Source: Hemileia vastatrix
Taxonomy: Eukaryota > Basidiomycota > Pucciniomycetes > Pucciniales > Zaghouaniaceae
Length of the DNA: 64,000 nucleotides
NCBI GenBank assembly: GCA_030280995.1
Contig: JASXTE010000008.1
Coordinates: forward strand, 17,006,212 to 17,070,211
Direction: 5' to 3'
Made by a program: the position numbers and the translations under genes. This document shows, piece by piece, positions 48,945 to 58,419 of the stretch. How positions within the stretch are numbered: the stretch's first letter is position 1; each line of letters opens with the position of its first letter. The notes beneath the pieces were generated by a model. The model was not told where the DNA came from. It saw only the letters and a program-made list of their open reading frames with translations, and searched no databases.

Positions 48945-50334
48945 ATGCCTTGTCATCATAGATCTTCTCAAAGGCAGCCATCACCCAGTTTTTCTTCAAA
49001 TCCCACTACTCCCTCTTTCCCCCGCTCTGCTGAGAAATCCAAAATTGTTCAACTGAAGAAAGATTATCATCTCATTCTTATCAACTGGCTAAAAACTTAA
49101 TCTAACTATGATTCTTTTTTGGGTACTGAGTATGCGACTAAAGTAGGACGCCCCCCCCCGCATCAAAAGTTAATGGTTATCTTCTAAAGGCCAATGAATT
49201 ACGGAATAAGACTAAGGGAAGGATAGATCTTTTACCAAAACAGATGTCTGAACGCTTCAAGCATTATCAAGCCAAGTACAAGAAGGAAAAGACTCTTTCA
49301 TCTTCTACTAGTTTTGGTATTACTGACCTTGATATCAGTAAGGGCATCAAATCCATAGAGGATAAACTTGATTCTTTATGTCCTTACTTTAAAGAGATGG
49401 ATTCTATTTTTGGAGAGCAAGCTGATGTTAATCCTAAAAAAATGTTGGATGGTGAAGATACTATCTCCAAACATGATGTCAAAAGAAATCTTTTTCCTTC
49501 TTCTTCTACTCAAGCCTCCTTTCATTTAACTTCCACAAATCAAGATATCTTTTCAATAGATCCTTATTGCAATATAAACCAACCTGATGTAACTCAAGTA
49601 TGTTTTTTTTCTTTTATCTTACCAATTTTTTTTATTTACATTTTCTTATTTATAAATAGGCTGAAGAACTAACGCAGGAGCCACAATCAACTGAGTCAGA
49701 AGCTAGCAAAAATGAAGAGGAGGAAAATTTGACCTTGAACAAAAATTGAAGGGCTTCAAGTAGTCTGAATATCCACTCTCAAAGAAGAAGAAAATGTGAT
49801 ACTTCATCTCAAGCCCCTTTTTCTTCTATCAAAGAATTTTTGGAGAAATGTGATGCTTGTAAGTGATACCAAACCTCTTAATACTTTACTCTTCTTTTCT
49901 TCTACTTTTTTTTAATATTTCTTATCACTCTAGAACAAGTGGAAGTTGCTAAAGATACTCTAAAGTTTGAAAAGCAAAAATACAAGCTCTCTTTAAGGAG
50001 GGATGACAGGGTATATGATTTGGAAGAGAAGAAGTTCGAACTCTCTTCACAGAAGGATGATAGGACACAAATCTTGGAGAGGAAGTACAAACTTTCTTTA
50101 CAGAAGGATGATAGGGCACAAGATTTGGAGGAGAAGAAGTTTGAGTTATCTCTAAGTATTGAAAAATCAAAGAAAGAGAAGAAAACACTAGAGCATCAAA
50201 ACATCATGGAACAGATGAAACATAAGCTCAATTGTGAAGAAAATTCCAAAAAGAAAGAATTCTTGATAGAATGTGTTAAAGCTAATAAATTGGTTGTGGA
50301 AATTGAATGTTTAATGAAATTGTTTGATGACTAG
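48945..50334 (+). pseudogene. Accessory DNA-binding/coiled-coil gene of Harbinger-like copy 2
   Basis: ATG at 48945 (MPCHHRSSQRQ). A helical N-terminal block (KKDYHLILINWLKT, a TAA at 49098, YDSFLGTEYATKVGRPP) is followed after a frameshift in a C9 run (49150-49158) by LLKANELRNKTKGRIDLL and MSERFKHYQAKYKKEKT. A linker follows (IEDKLDSLCPYFKEMDSIFG). Introns are likely at 49601-49659 (GTATGT to AATAG) and 49861-49933 (GTAAGT to CTCTAG). The last exon is strongly coiled-coil, with repeats of DDRxxDLEEKKFELS-like units of about 19 residues. Another stop lies near 49748. The layout suggests a SANT/Myb-like DNA-binding partner of the transposase that oligomerises through the coil. The DNA-binding role is inferred. 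Confidence 0.6.
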
Positions 50335-50504
50335 TTTGTTTTATTTATCTCACACTTCAACTATTCATAATTTTTACATAAAATTTTATCTTAATTTCGT
50401 GTATTTTTTTACTCTATCCATCATTAGTTGAATTTTCATATTTTAATGTTATAAATTCTCTTTTAAATAAAATTTTTAAGAATTTTTAATGTTCAAATTT
50501 TTTT

Positions 50505-50960
50505 TTTAGTTTAAATTTTCAAGTCACATTTGAAAATTTCCCAATCCCACCCCTGAATTTGATTGAACTAATGGGTGGGTATCACCAAAATTCTTTCAAG
50601 TAAAGAATTTTGCAAGTCTTATATGAAATTTTGGCAATACTCTTCCCTACATTTTATTGAAGTAATGGATGGGTATCACCAAAATTTCAAGTTAAAATGT
50701 TTTTTAAGTCTGATATGAAAATTTGGCAATACCCCCCCCCTGTATTATATTGAATTAAGGAAAGGGCATCATCAAATTTTCAACTCAAATTTTTTTTTTA
50801 AAATCTGATATGAAAATTTGGCAATACCCCCCCCCTCCCCTGTATTTTATTGAATTAAGGAAAGGGTATCATCGAAATTTTCAAGTCAAATTTTTTTTAA
50901 GTCTGATATGAAAATTTGGCAATACCCCCCCTGCCCCCCCTGCAATTTATTGAATCAAAG
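50505..50960. repeat. Tandem array of about 90-105-bp units with TIR-like edges
   Basis: About five units repeat the order GGGTATCACCAAAATT, TTTTTAAGTCTGATATGAAA, ATTTGGCAATACCCCCC, TGTATTTTATTGAATTAAGG. Each unit starts with GGGTATCA, as in the element TIR, and ends with an inverted partner (GGCAATACCCCC), so each could fold alone. The C-runs grow in length along the array. Confidence 0.75.
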
Positions 50961-50965
50961 AAATC

Positions 50966-51330
50966 AAATGGAAAAAAAATTAAAATTGAAAATTTCTACA
51001 ACCAATTATTTTCACCAGTCCCAATCAAGTTTTCCTATTTATATAATAGCCATTGGAATGACCTAAGGCCAGATGCGCCATTATATAAAAACAGTAATCT
51101 ATCTTGATGTAACTTTAAAAAATAATTGGAAGAGACAAATCCAAAATTAAATGAAAAAATTAAAACTGAAAATTTCTACAACCAATTATTTTCACCAGTC
51201 CCAATCAAGTTTTCCTATTTTATATAATAGCCATTGGAATGACCTAAGTCCAGATGCACCATTATATAAAAAAGTAATCTATCTTGATGTAACTTTAAAA
51301 AATAATTGGAAGAGACAAATCCAAAATTAA
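50966..51330. repeat. Two tandem copies of a 180-bp unit
   Basis: ACTGAAAATTTCTACAACC, TTTTCACCAGTCCCAATCAA, ATAGCCATTGGAATGACC and ATCTATCTTGATGTAAC occur at about 50985-51110 and again at about 51165-51290 with few differences, so the duplication is recent. No gene is seen in it. Confidence 0.8.
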
Positions 51331-51496
51331 ATGAAAAAAATTTAAAAGGATAAATAAAATTGAAAAAGAGGAAAATAAAAAGGGATGTTTAAAAAAAATT
51401 AAAATAATTAATATAATTTAAAAAATTATTAAAAGAGAAAAAAAAAGGAAAAAAAATTTGGAAGAAAATATTTAATGATAGAAAAAATATAATATT
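51331..51496. other. A-rich spacer between tandem repeat and oxygenase gene
   Basis: Built of A-runs and TTAAAA words; probably the 3' flank of the oxygenase gene. Confidence 0.4.
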
Positions 51497-52851
51497 TTAT
51501 TTGCAATACTTGACAGATCTACTAAGAACAATTTTTTTATCTAATTTTTTTTGATCATTAATACGATTAATAAGACCTTCATTTATTTGGAATGAACAGC
51601 CAAAATGGGTAAATTCTTTACAAGAAACTAAAGTTTGAGGTGCTTTAGTTGTTTGATGCCGATGTTGAGAAGAATTCCATATAGCCTCACCTATTTCATT
51701 GGCACTACCAAAATCAATAATACATTTATGGTCAGGAAAATAAAGGACATGTCCCTCATCAGAAGAGAGTGATGGAGTAGGAACACCAGTCTCTGGATTA
51801 ATATAAGAGAAAATTCCAAATGTTAGAGAATTCTTATCATGTTTATCTAGATGAACATGATTATAAAATCCATTATAAGTGATGATAACATTTGAACAAA
51901 AAACATTATCATTTATTGCTTCTTCCCATTCAGGATCAGACCAATTTGGTAAATCATATTCTAAAGCAAGTTGATGGTTTTTTTTTGAAAATCTTGAAAA
52001 CATAATTTTTTGTAACAATTTTCCAAGAAAATATTAAATGATCCCAAGGAATTCCATTGTTTCAGATCTTCTTCCATTTGCTCCGGTTTCAAATTTTTCA
52101 AGAAAGAATAAATTCCTGAAATATATGACAAAATTAAAAATTACTTATAATAAAAAAATTTTTACATACCAAAAGAAACTCCTTGATCATATCCTGGTTG
52201 CCAACCAATACCTTTCATCACACCAGAAATCAGATTTTTATTTGATAAGGGTTTTCAAACCAAAGCCATTTGATAGAGAGTAGAAATTAAATCAGAAAGT
52301 TGGCAAAAAACTTCATCCTTTTTCCCATTAAATGAATGAACCACTAAGATGAATTGAGGTTTGTATCCATTATTGACAACTGCAACAATGAGATCTATAC
52401 CACCTTCTGTAAGGTTTTTGATGTTTTTGTAAAAAATAAAATTCTTAACATTTGATATTGAAATCTTATAAAATTTGAGATTGTCCAAATATCCAAAGAA
52501 TTTTTTGCAAAATATCTTCATCCTAATCAATTTTCTATTTTGATAAAATTTTGTCTTTGAATTGCTTGATTCTTTAGCTGGTTCCATGATTTTCTGCTTT
52601 TTATTTTCTGGTAAGGAAAGCTCATATTGATTGGAATAAGGAATAGAATTGAAGGACATTGAAGAGATAGAAAAAAGTAAAGATAAAGAAGAAGAATTTG
52701 AATATATTTGATAATTATTCTTGGAGCTTTCAAGATTTGAAGACAAGGAAGAAAGTGATGATAAAGATGATTCAGAAGATATTGATGATAATGAAGATGA
52801 GCGAGTTAAATTTTCCATAGTAACTTCCTGGAAAAAAAAATTATAAAACAA
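51497..52851 (-). pseudogene. TET/JBP-like 2OG-Fe(II) dioxygenase, copy 2 (one stop, one frameshift)
   Basis: Reading 5' to 3' on the - strand: a serine-rich low-complexity N-terminus (SSLSSISSESSLSSLSSL), the block GGIDLIVAVVNNGYKPQF, LSDLISTLYQMALV with a TGA at about 52250, VMKGIGWQPGYDQGVSFG, an intron (GTATGT to TTTCAG, about 52180 to 52120), GIYSFLKNLKPEQMEEDL, then a frameshift near 52050 into an open frame of 173 residues. That frame holds YNGFYNHVHLDKHDKNSLTF with the HxD iron ligands (His56, Asp58), GHVLYFPDHKCIIDFGSANE, WNSSQHRHQTT with the probable distal His, and FTHFGCSFQINEGLINRI. Order and spacing fit the fungal TET-like oxygenases, which are linked to transposons in mushrooms and rusts. 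It sits next to and in the same direction as the transposase. Confidence 0.75.
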
Positions 52852-53097
52852 AAAAATTAAAAATTAAAAAATTAAAAAATAAATATATTAAAAAAACCCC
52901 CAACAATAAAATATTATCAGTAAAATAATTGAAAAGAAAAAAAAAATTTGGTAAAAAAAAACAAAAAAAATCAGTAAAAATTTTTGAAAAAATAAAATTT
53001 CAAAATAAAAACCTGAATTATAATTAAAATACAAGGTAAAACAAAATCACCCAAAAAAAAACACACAAATAAAAAAAATTAAATAACCTTATTTATT

Positions 53098-53596
53098 TTG
53101 GAAACAGGGGGAAATGTCCAGAAACTAAGGGAAAGAAATAAAAATTCTGTAAAAAAAATTAAAAAGCAGAGATTAGTTTTTTTTTTCTTCAAAATGCCCT
53201 CCTTACCCACCTCAACCCCCCTCCCCCACTTTAAACCCTCCTTACCAGCCTCAAACCCCCCCTTTAGTCCCCCTTTACCCTCCCTTTACCCCCCCTTTAC
53301 CCCTTCTTTACCCTCTACTTAGCCACCTCAAACCCCCCTTTACCCTCCCTTTACCCCTTCTTTACCCCTTCTTTACCCCCCCTTTACCCCCTCCTTGGCC
53401 CCCTCAATCCCCCCCCTTACCCCTTCCTTGACCCCCTTAAGCCCACCCTTTACCCCCTCAGACCCACTTTACCCCCTCAGACCCACTTTAACCCCCCCCC
53501 CTCAGACCCACTTTAACCCCCCCCCCTCAGACCCACTTTAACCCCCCTCCCTTGAACCCCTCCAAACCCCCCCCCTACACCTAACTTATCAAATTG
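53098..53596. repeat. C-rich arm of a large fold-back (CCCTTTACCCC minisatellite)
   Basis: From about 53205, variants of CCCTTTACCCCCC, CCTCAAACCCCC and CAGACCCACTTTA repeat irregularly to the hairpin tip. It is all C-rich on this strand. ORFs through it are compositional. Confidence 0.8.
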
Positions 53597-53613
53597 TTAC
53601 CAATTTGATAAGT
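53584..53613. repeat. Tip hairpin of the fold-back
   Basis: ACTTATCAAATTG, loop TTAC, CAATTTGATAAGT: a perfect 13-bp stem with a 4-nt loop at the axis between C-rich and G-rich arms. Confidence 0.9.
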
Positions 53614-53865
53614 AGGTGGTGGGGGGGGTGGAGGGGTTTGAGGGGGCCAAGAAGGGGGTAAAGGGGGGGCTTGAGGGGGCCAAGGAGGCGTTAAAGGGGG
53701 AAAAGTGGGGGAGTTTGAGGCAGGCAAGGAGGGTGTAAAGGGGGGGTTGAGGTGGGCAAGGAGGGATTAAAGGGGGGAGTTGAGGTGGCCAAGAAGGGGA
53801 GAGAGAGGTGTATGGAGGAAAACAAGGAGGCAGGAAAGGGGAATGATGGAGGGTGAAAAAAAAGA
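53614..53865. repeat. G-rich arm of the fold-back
   Basis: Reverse-complement partner of the C-rich arm: GGGGGGTGGAGGGGTTTGAG, GGGCCAAGAAGGGGGTAAAG, GGGGTTGAGGTGGGCAAGG. Long G-runs in series could also form quadruplexes. Confidence 0.8.
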
Positions 53866-54039
53866 TAAAAATGGTAAAGATGATAAAACAAAAAAACAAA
53901 ATTAGTCTAACCTTGAAAAACAAAAAAAAAGCACTTACAGGACAAAAATAAAATAAAAAAAAGGACAAAAAAACAAAGGGAAAAAATAAATTATTAGCAA
54001 GTAAAAAAAACCAAAAATAAGAAAAAAAATGACTTACCT

Positions 54040-54772
54040 GGAGAGATGAGATGAGAAATAGAGGAATGAAATAGAGGAATTGAAAATATTTGACTGATGT
54101 TTGAGGAGAGGTTGAAAAGGATATGAGTAATGAATGAAAAAAAACACTGACAAAATATGTGATTTCAGAAAATATGCAATTTCATGTTGAGCTGGTGAAA
54201 GAAAACCAATGAGCCATCCAAAAAAAAGAGAAGCGCTTCCGAGCCTTCTAGCACCAAGGGGGGGGGGGTCTGCCTGACATTGGGAGGCCCTCCTGGAGGC
54301 GGCTGGAACACCCTGAAGCCAAAAAACCACCAAAAACCTCCAATAAAGCCCAAAATACTTAGAAAAATCCACTGCAACTATTAAAACCCTTAAAACACAA
54401 AGTTAAGCTATGACAACATTTTGACATAAAATATAGAGCCAAATTAGCTCTACTTAATGGTACTAAGCACTTAACCCTAAGACTAAAGTTTAGCCCTTAA
54501 AACACAAAAAACAAAAGTAAACAGCTATCTTTTAGAAATGAAAAATGAGTAAATGACCCCTTAAAACTTGGAATATGAAAAATATCATCAAGACATCAAA
54601 TATAGAGAAAAACAAGGGCTATCTAATGGTGGTCACCACATACCTGTAGTCCCAATATCTACTGAATAAAATCAGAAAAATACTCAATTATTCAACCAAT
54701 GCCAATTAAGGCATACCAAAACAACGCCAAACATAGCTAAAAAGGTGTCTGCCAATGTTGGAAGATCACACC
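54040..54772 (-). repeat. Copia-like LTR fragment inside Harbinger-like copy 2
   Basis: On the - strand it starts TGTGATCTTCCAACATTGG at 54772 and follows the repeat at 35408 through GTTTTAAGGGGTCATTTACTC, TAGAGCTAATTTGGCTC, AAGTATTTTGGGCTTTATTG and GAAGGCT. The far end of the LTR is not seen, so the left limit is approximate. It separates the fold-back from the transposase gene. Confidence 0.6.
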
Positions 54773-54870
54773 ATAAATTCAAAAAAAAAATGAATTTAAT
54801 CAAACAAAAATACCAAAACAAGTGAATAAAGTACACAAAGTGGACATGTGGAGAGCACCAAAATAAAATT

Positions 54871-56095
54871 TTAAAAGTGTTGTGAAGTGAAATGTTGGAG
54901 AGTGATTGGCATTATAATGGATTGTATGCCGGTTAATTGAATGTTTTGTGATTCAAGGAAGGGGAGAGCTCGTGCTGTTTTAGGATCCTCTTCTTGATAA
55001 AGATCATTCCACTCATCCTTTAAATCAGCTAGGATATTGTGGTGTATAACGCAAGTCATGATCCAATGATTCGCAGTTTTGATCTCCAATTTTTTTTGAA
55101 ATTGGATTCTGAGCTCCCAAAGACTAGAAAATTGTCCCTTTAAAATACCTATAGCATGTTCAATCTGTACTCTTGATTGGGAAAGGTGATAATTAAAATT
55201 AGTTTTGGTATCATTTTTAAAGGTTGCACCACAGAAAGCAGGTATAATGTACTTCCCACTTGCATATGCTGGGTCTGCAAGGAGGTACTGAGATTTTTCA
55301 AAGTATGAGTCTGGGGTTTGAGAAATCCTCATTCTTTGGAAGATGGAAGAGTCATGAAATGATCCAGGGCAGCCACTGTGAAAAGCAATAAATTTTTTAT
55401 TGACATCACATATAAGTTGAACAGCAATAGAGTATCTAGAAGGAAGATAAAAAGTTAGTTCATGAATGATGAGAAATTGGAGAAGATTTTGAACAAACCT
55501 TTTTTTGCAATCAAAATAATGGTTCCCATCATGAGCAGGCTTTTGGCTCAAAGGTATAGTTGTGCCATCAACAAAACCAACACAGCCAGGGAAACCTTTG
55601 GCTTGCATTACTTGAGAGGATTCAAGTCATTGCTCTGGAGTTGGCCAAGCAAGTGTTTGAGACTTGTGGGAAAGGATAGCAATCATACAGTGCTTGGTGT
55701 ATAATATCACAGTACCATATCCTATGTTAAATAGATTATCCAAATGTCTTACAGCAGCACCATTTCCATTTGAGCCAAAGCGACATAGTGCAACAGCAAG
55801 TTGAATGGCAGGATTACGCTGTTTGTTATGGGAATTGTTATGAAAGATAGGATGTTCAGAGATGAGTTGATAAAGTTTGAAGAAATAATTGGGTGAAGTT
55901 CTAAATAGCTGAGTGAAGTTTAGTTGAGGAATGTTGAGAATGGAGTGGAGATCATATCGGGGATCATGATAAAGATTTGGCCCCCTGGAAATGAGGTAAC
56001 ACTTTTTTGGAAAGAAAACAAAAATAGGCTAAAGCATCTTCCAAATCAGAGTCAGATTTATAGTAGAGAACTAAAAGTAAAGTGATAGCATTCAT
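54871..56095 (-). pseudogene. PIF/Harbinger-type DDE transposase (HARBI1-like), copy 2
   Basis: ATG at 56095 (MNAITLLLVLYYKSDSDLED). A frameshift in an A-run near 56012 leads to YLISRGPNLYHDPRYDLHSI, FFKLYQLISEHPIFHNNS and LAVALCRFGSNGNGAAVRHL, the usual helix-turn-helix-like N-terminal part. A TGA lies near 55629. The catalytic domain from 55608 has GFVDGTTIPL (first Asp), an intron (GTTTGT to TTCTAG, about 55503 to 55439), YSIAVQLICDVNKKFIAFHS, GSFHDSSIFQRM, YLLADPAYASGKYIIPAF (second Asp) and RVQIEHAIGILKGQF (Glu). The DDE triad is intact, so only about two lesions disable it. It cuts and pastes elements with these TIRs, including the MITEs. Confidence 0.85.
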
Positions 56096-56414
56096 AGTGG
56101 AGTGAAGTAGCCGTCTAGTAGAGAGGTGCTTCATTCTTGTCGGTAGTATAGGTGTTGGTAGAAGGTTTAGGTGATGTGTGGGAAGTGGGAATTCACCGCC
56201 AAATGTGCATTTGGGGTGTGTAGATAAAAAAAAACTTAAGTGTTTGCCACCAAAATTAAGTAGCATAGAGTGAGGAGAGACTTAAGGGTGGAATCAGCAA
56301 TTATAAGTCATGTGACTTTCTTAAAAATCCATCATGGATGTGATGAGTTTGGGATCAGGAAGTAGGAATGGAAATTGGGGTATAAGAGGCAGGATAATGC
56401 ATTATCATGGATTC

Positions 56415-56446
56415 CTTATCCACTAGCCCCGGGGCTAGTGGATAAG
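56415..56446. repeat. Perfect 32-bp palindrome near the right TIR
   Basis: The arm CTTATCCACTAGCCCC is followed without a spacer by its exact reverse complement. It is about 83 bp inside the right end. The GC-rich centre (CCCCGGGG) contrasts with the AT-rich surroundings. No equivalent is seen near the left end. Confidence 0.9.
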
Positions 56447-56532
56447 AATCTTCCGCAATTAATAATGTCTGATCCCGGGAAAAAAAATTCTGATTTCTAA
56501 TTGCGGATCCCTGAACATTGATACCCCCTATT

Positions 56533-58153
56533 TAAATCATTATCTTATCATTGACGTTTTTTCCTTCTCTTTCACATTTTTCTTTTTTTATTTTTTATTT
56601 TTTTTACTTTTTTGTCTTTTATTTGTCACTCTCATTTCACACTCTGCTCGCTAACGTGGTCAGCTCGTTGTTACTTTTTGTGTTTGGTGTTTATAGGGTT
56701 AACTAATTCTTAGGTCCAGACTTTTACAAAAAAAAACATTAACTATCTCTGTCAGCCAGGCTGTCCCAGGAGCCAAGTAATAAACATACAATTTTATTGG
56801 AGTTAATAAATGACATAATAATTGCAGCTTATGTATATACATTAAATTTATATTACATAATAAATTATATTAAAATATTATTTTATAATTAAAATAAATT
56901 TTATACTAATTTTATTATCATATAAATTAAGTATACATTAAAATAATTATTATATTCCATATAAAGAGGTGTTATGTGTATTTAATGAATAATTAATTAA
57001 TTACATGTTGATAATATAATTATATCTTATTAATAATTATATTTTAATTACATTAATTTTTAAATTTAAATATATAATTGAACCCTTTTCATATTCAAAA
57101 TTATCCATAATTATTGACGTTGTTTTTGACCCTTATTTGTGATGAATATTAAATGCATTATAATAATTATTATAATAAATTGAAAATTCTAAATTTGGTT
57201 CAGTAGAAAAATTAATTACTTGTTTCAACTAGTTATTACATAGTCAAAACAATTTATTAATTTTCTACAGACTAACACTAAAATTGATTACAATATTTTG
57301 TTGCGTCAAAACATTCCATTTGCTTCACTTAAAAAATCTATAAAAAATATTGTTATACTTAATTTGATTACTTTTTCACATGGTTCTCATGTCTCAGAGT
57401 TTTTTAATTACTCACTATATTACTTAAATGATTTGGGAAATGGTGGTGTGAAAATTGTTTTCTTAATTGGGATTTTAATTACTTGTTTCATCTTTTTCTC
57501 TCCATTGTTATGTTTCAATTATTTTCTTTCATCTTTTTGTTTCATCCTATTATTACTTTGTATATACTCAGTGGTAGTGCCTCATTGGTCCCTTTGCCTA
57601 TAAAAGGCCTTGTGTTATTTCATTTATTATCATCACTTACTACTCAAACATATTTTTAATTACACTATAAAATTCATTTTATTTACACATATTTAAACTG
57701 CGCTTCCGCCTATTTAAGTAATAAAATAAAATATTAAAGGTTGTGATAAGAATATTTTAGTATTAATAGTTGATAATTGAACAGAGAGAATAAAACAGTA
57801 CTTACTTTATTAACCACATTGATCCCCGTCCATTTTTGTTAAAAGTCTTTAAATTTTTATTATTAAAATTATATATTTCTTATTTTTTATTTCATTTCCT
57901 TTTTATTTCCCCTTTTACCTTTTTTCCAATTACCTTTTCCACCTTTCTTCTAGACGACCGGCCGACAATCTCACTCTTCCACTCTCACTCTTTTCTTTGA
58001 CACACACACACACACCAGAAAAAAATTGTGAGCACCTGATAAAAGGTGCCGTTCCCTATCTCTAATTTGATTTAGTTTTAGCTCAGCTGTAATTCTTTTA
58101 AGAAGACCGCGCACTGAAAACTGAACATCCCAGTTCGCTTGGAATTAAATCTG
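56533..58153. other. AT-rich, gene-free flank with higher CpG toward its right end
   Basis: 56820-57250 is almost pure A/T with ATAATTA words. 57298-57603 is open for 101 codons on the + strand but is hydrophobic, low-complexity and without family match, so I do not call a gene. CG dinucleotides become more frequent from about 57950 (GACGACCGGCCGAC). Confidence 0.4.
57582..57605 (+). promoter_or_regulatory. Promoter-like CAAT/TATA arrangement
   Basis: CATTGGTCC (inverted CCAAT) lies 10 bp before TATAAAAGG. The pair resembles a pol II core promoter, possibly of an LTR. No coding region or second LTR is recognised downstream. Confidence 0.3.
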
Positions 58154-58181
58154 AATTATTCTTGAATCACAAATGGATTGA

Positions 58182-58374
58182 CACTACGACACATTTTTGT
58201 TTCGCCATGAGGCGCAACAATTACGCAACAGTTGTGCAGCAGTTGCGAAACAATTATTTTTGCACTTAAGACCCACTTAAGACCTTTAAGTGCTGAGAAA
58301 AACTGTTACATAACTGTTGCGTAATCGTTGCGCGATTGTTGCGCCCCAAGACGAAACGAATATTTGTTGCAGTG
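58182..58374. mobile_element. 193-bp CpG-rich MITE with CACTRC ends
   Basis: Left end CACTACGACACATTTTTG, right end read inward CACTGCAACAAATATTCG, both followed by TTTCG and GGCGCAACAAT or GGGGCGCAACAAT, so the TIRs run for over 50 bp. The middle contains ACTTAAGACCCACTTAAGAC. It separates two blocks that lie together at 46511-46580. The flanks are TTGA and AGAG, so a duplication is at best partial. CACT ends again suggest a CACTA-like relative, different from the 261-bp family. Confidence 0.7.
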
Positions 58375-58419
58375 AGAGGGATTGGCACTAGCTAGCAGGT
58401 GCCAGGTGTTTTTTCATGG

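Larger units (their letters stand above)
48468..56529. mobile_element. Harbinger-like element with TET oxygenase cargo, copy 2 (8.06 kb)
   Basis: The left TIR AGGGGGTATCAATGTTGACT and the right TIR, read inward, AGGGGGTATCAATGTTCAGG share 16 exact bases, then both continue GATCCGCAATT and, further in, AATTGCRGA with TCCTTAT/TTCTTATCC. Flanks are ATT at 48465-48467 and 56530-56532. Content, left to right: accessory coiled-coil gene (+), two tandem arrays, TET-like oxygenase (-), C-rich/G-rich fold-back, a fragment of the Copia-like LTR, HARBI-type transposase (-) and a 32-bp palindrome before the right TIR. Each gene carries only one to three disabling changes, so this is a younger copy than that at 16457. 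Confidence 0.85.

Noticed and set aside
53230..53440. CCCTTTACCCC runs as telomeric repeats
   Set aside because: The fungal telomere repeat is normally CCCTAA; these runs are irregular and lie inside a transposon.
53597..53968. Proline-rich 123-residue ORF on the - strand
   Set aside because: It is a translation of the G-rich minisatellite arm; low complexity and no homologous ORF in copy 1.
54640..54680. Alu-like phrase (GGGACTACAGGTATGTGGTG on the - strand)
   Set aside because: The resemblance is short and falls inside the Copia-like LTR repeat; nothing else supports a 7SL-derived SINE.
56745..56775. GTCAGCCAGGCTGTCC as a Gypsy LTR junction
   Set aside because: The words resemble both LTR ends, but no LTR sequence continues on either side.
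57298..57603. 101-residue hydrophobic ORF as a membrane protein gene
   Set aside because: AT-rich, Phe/Leu/Ile-dominated translation, no ATG context or family match, and a promoter-like TATA lies at its end instead of its start.
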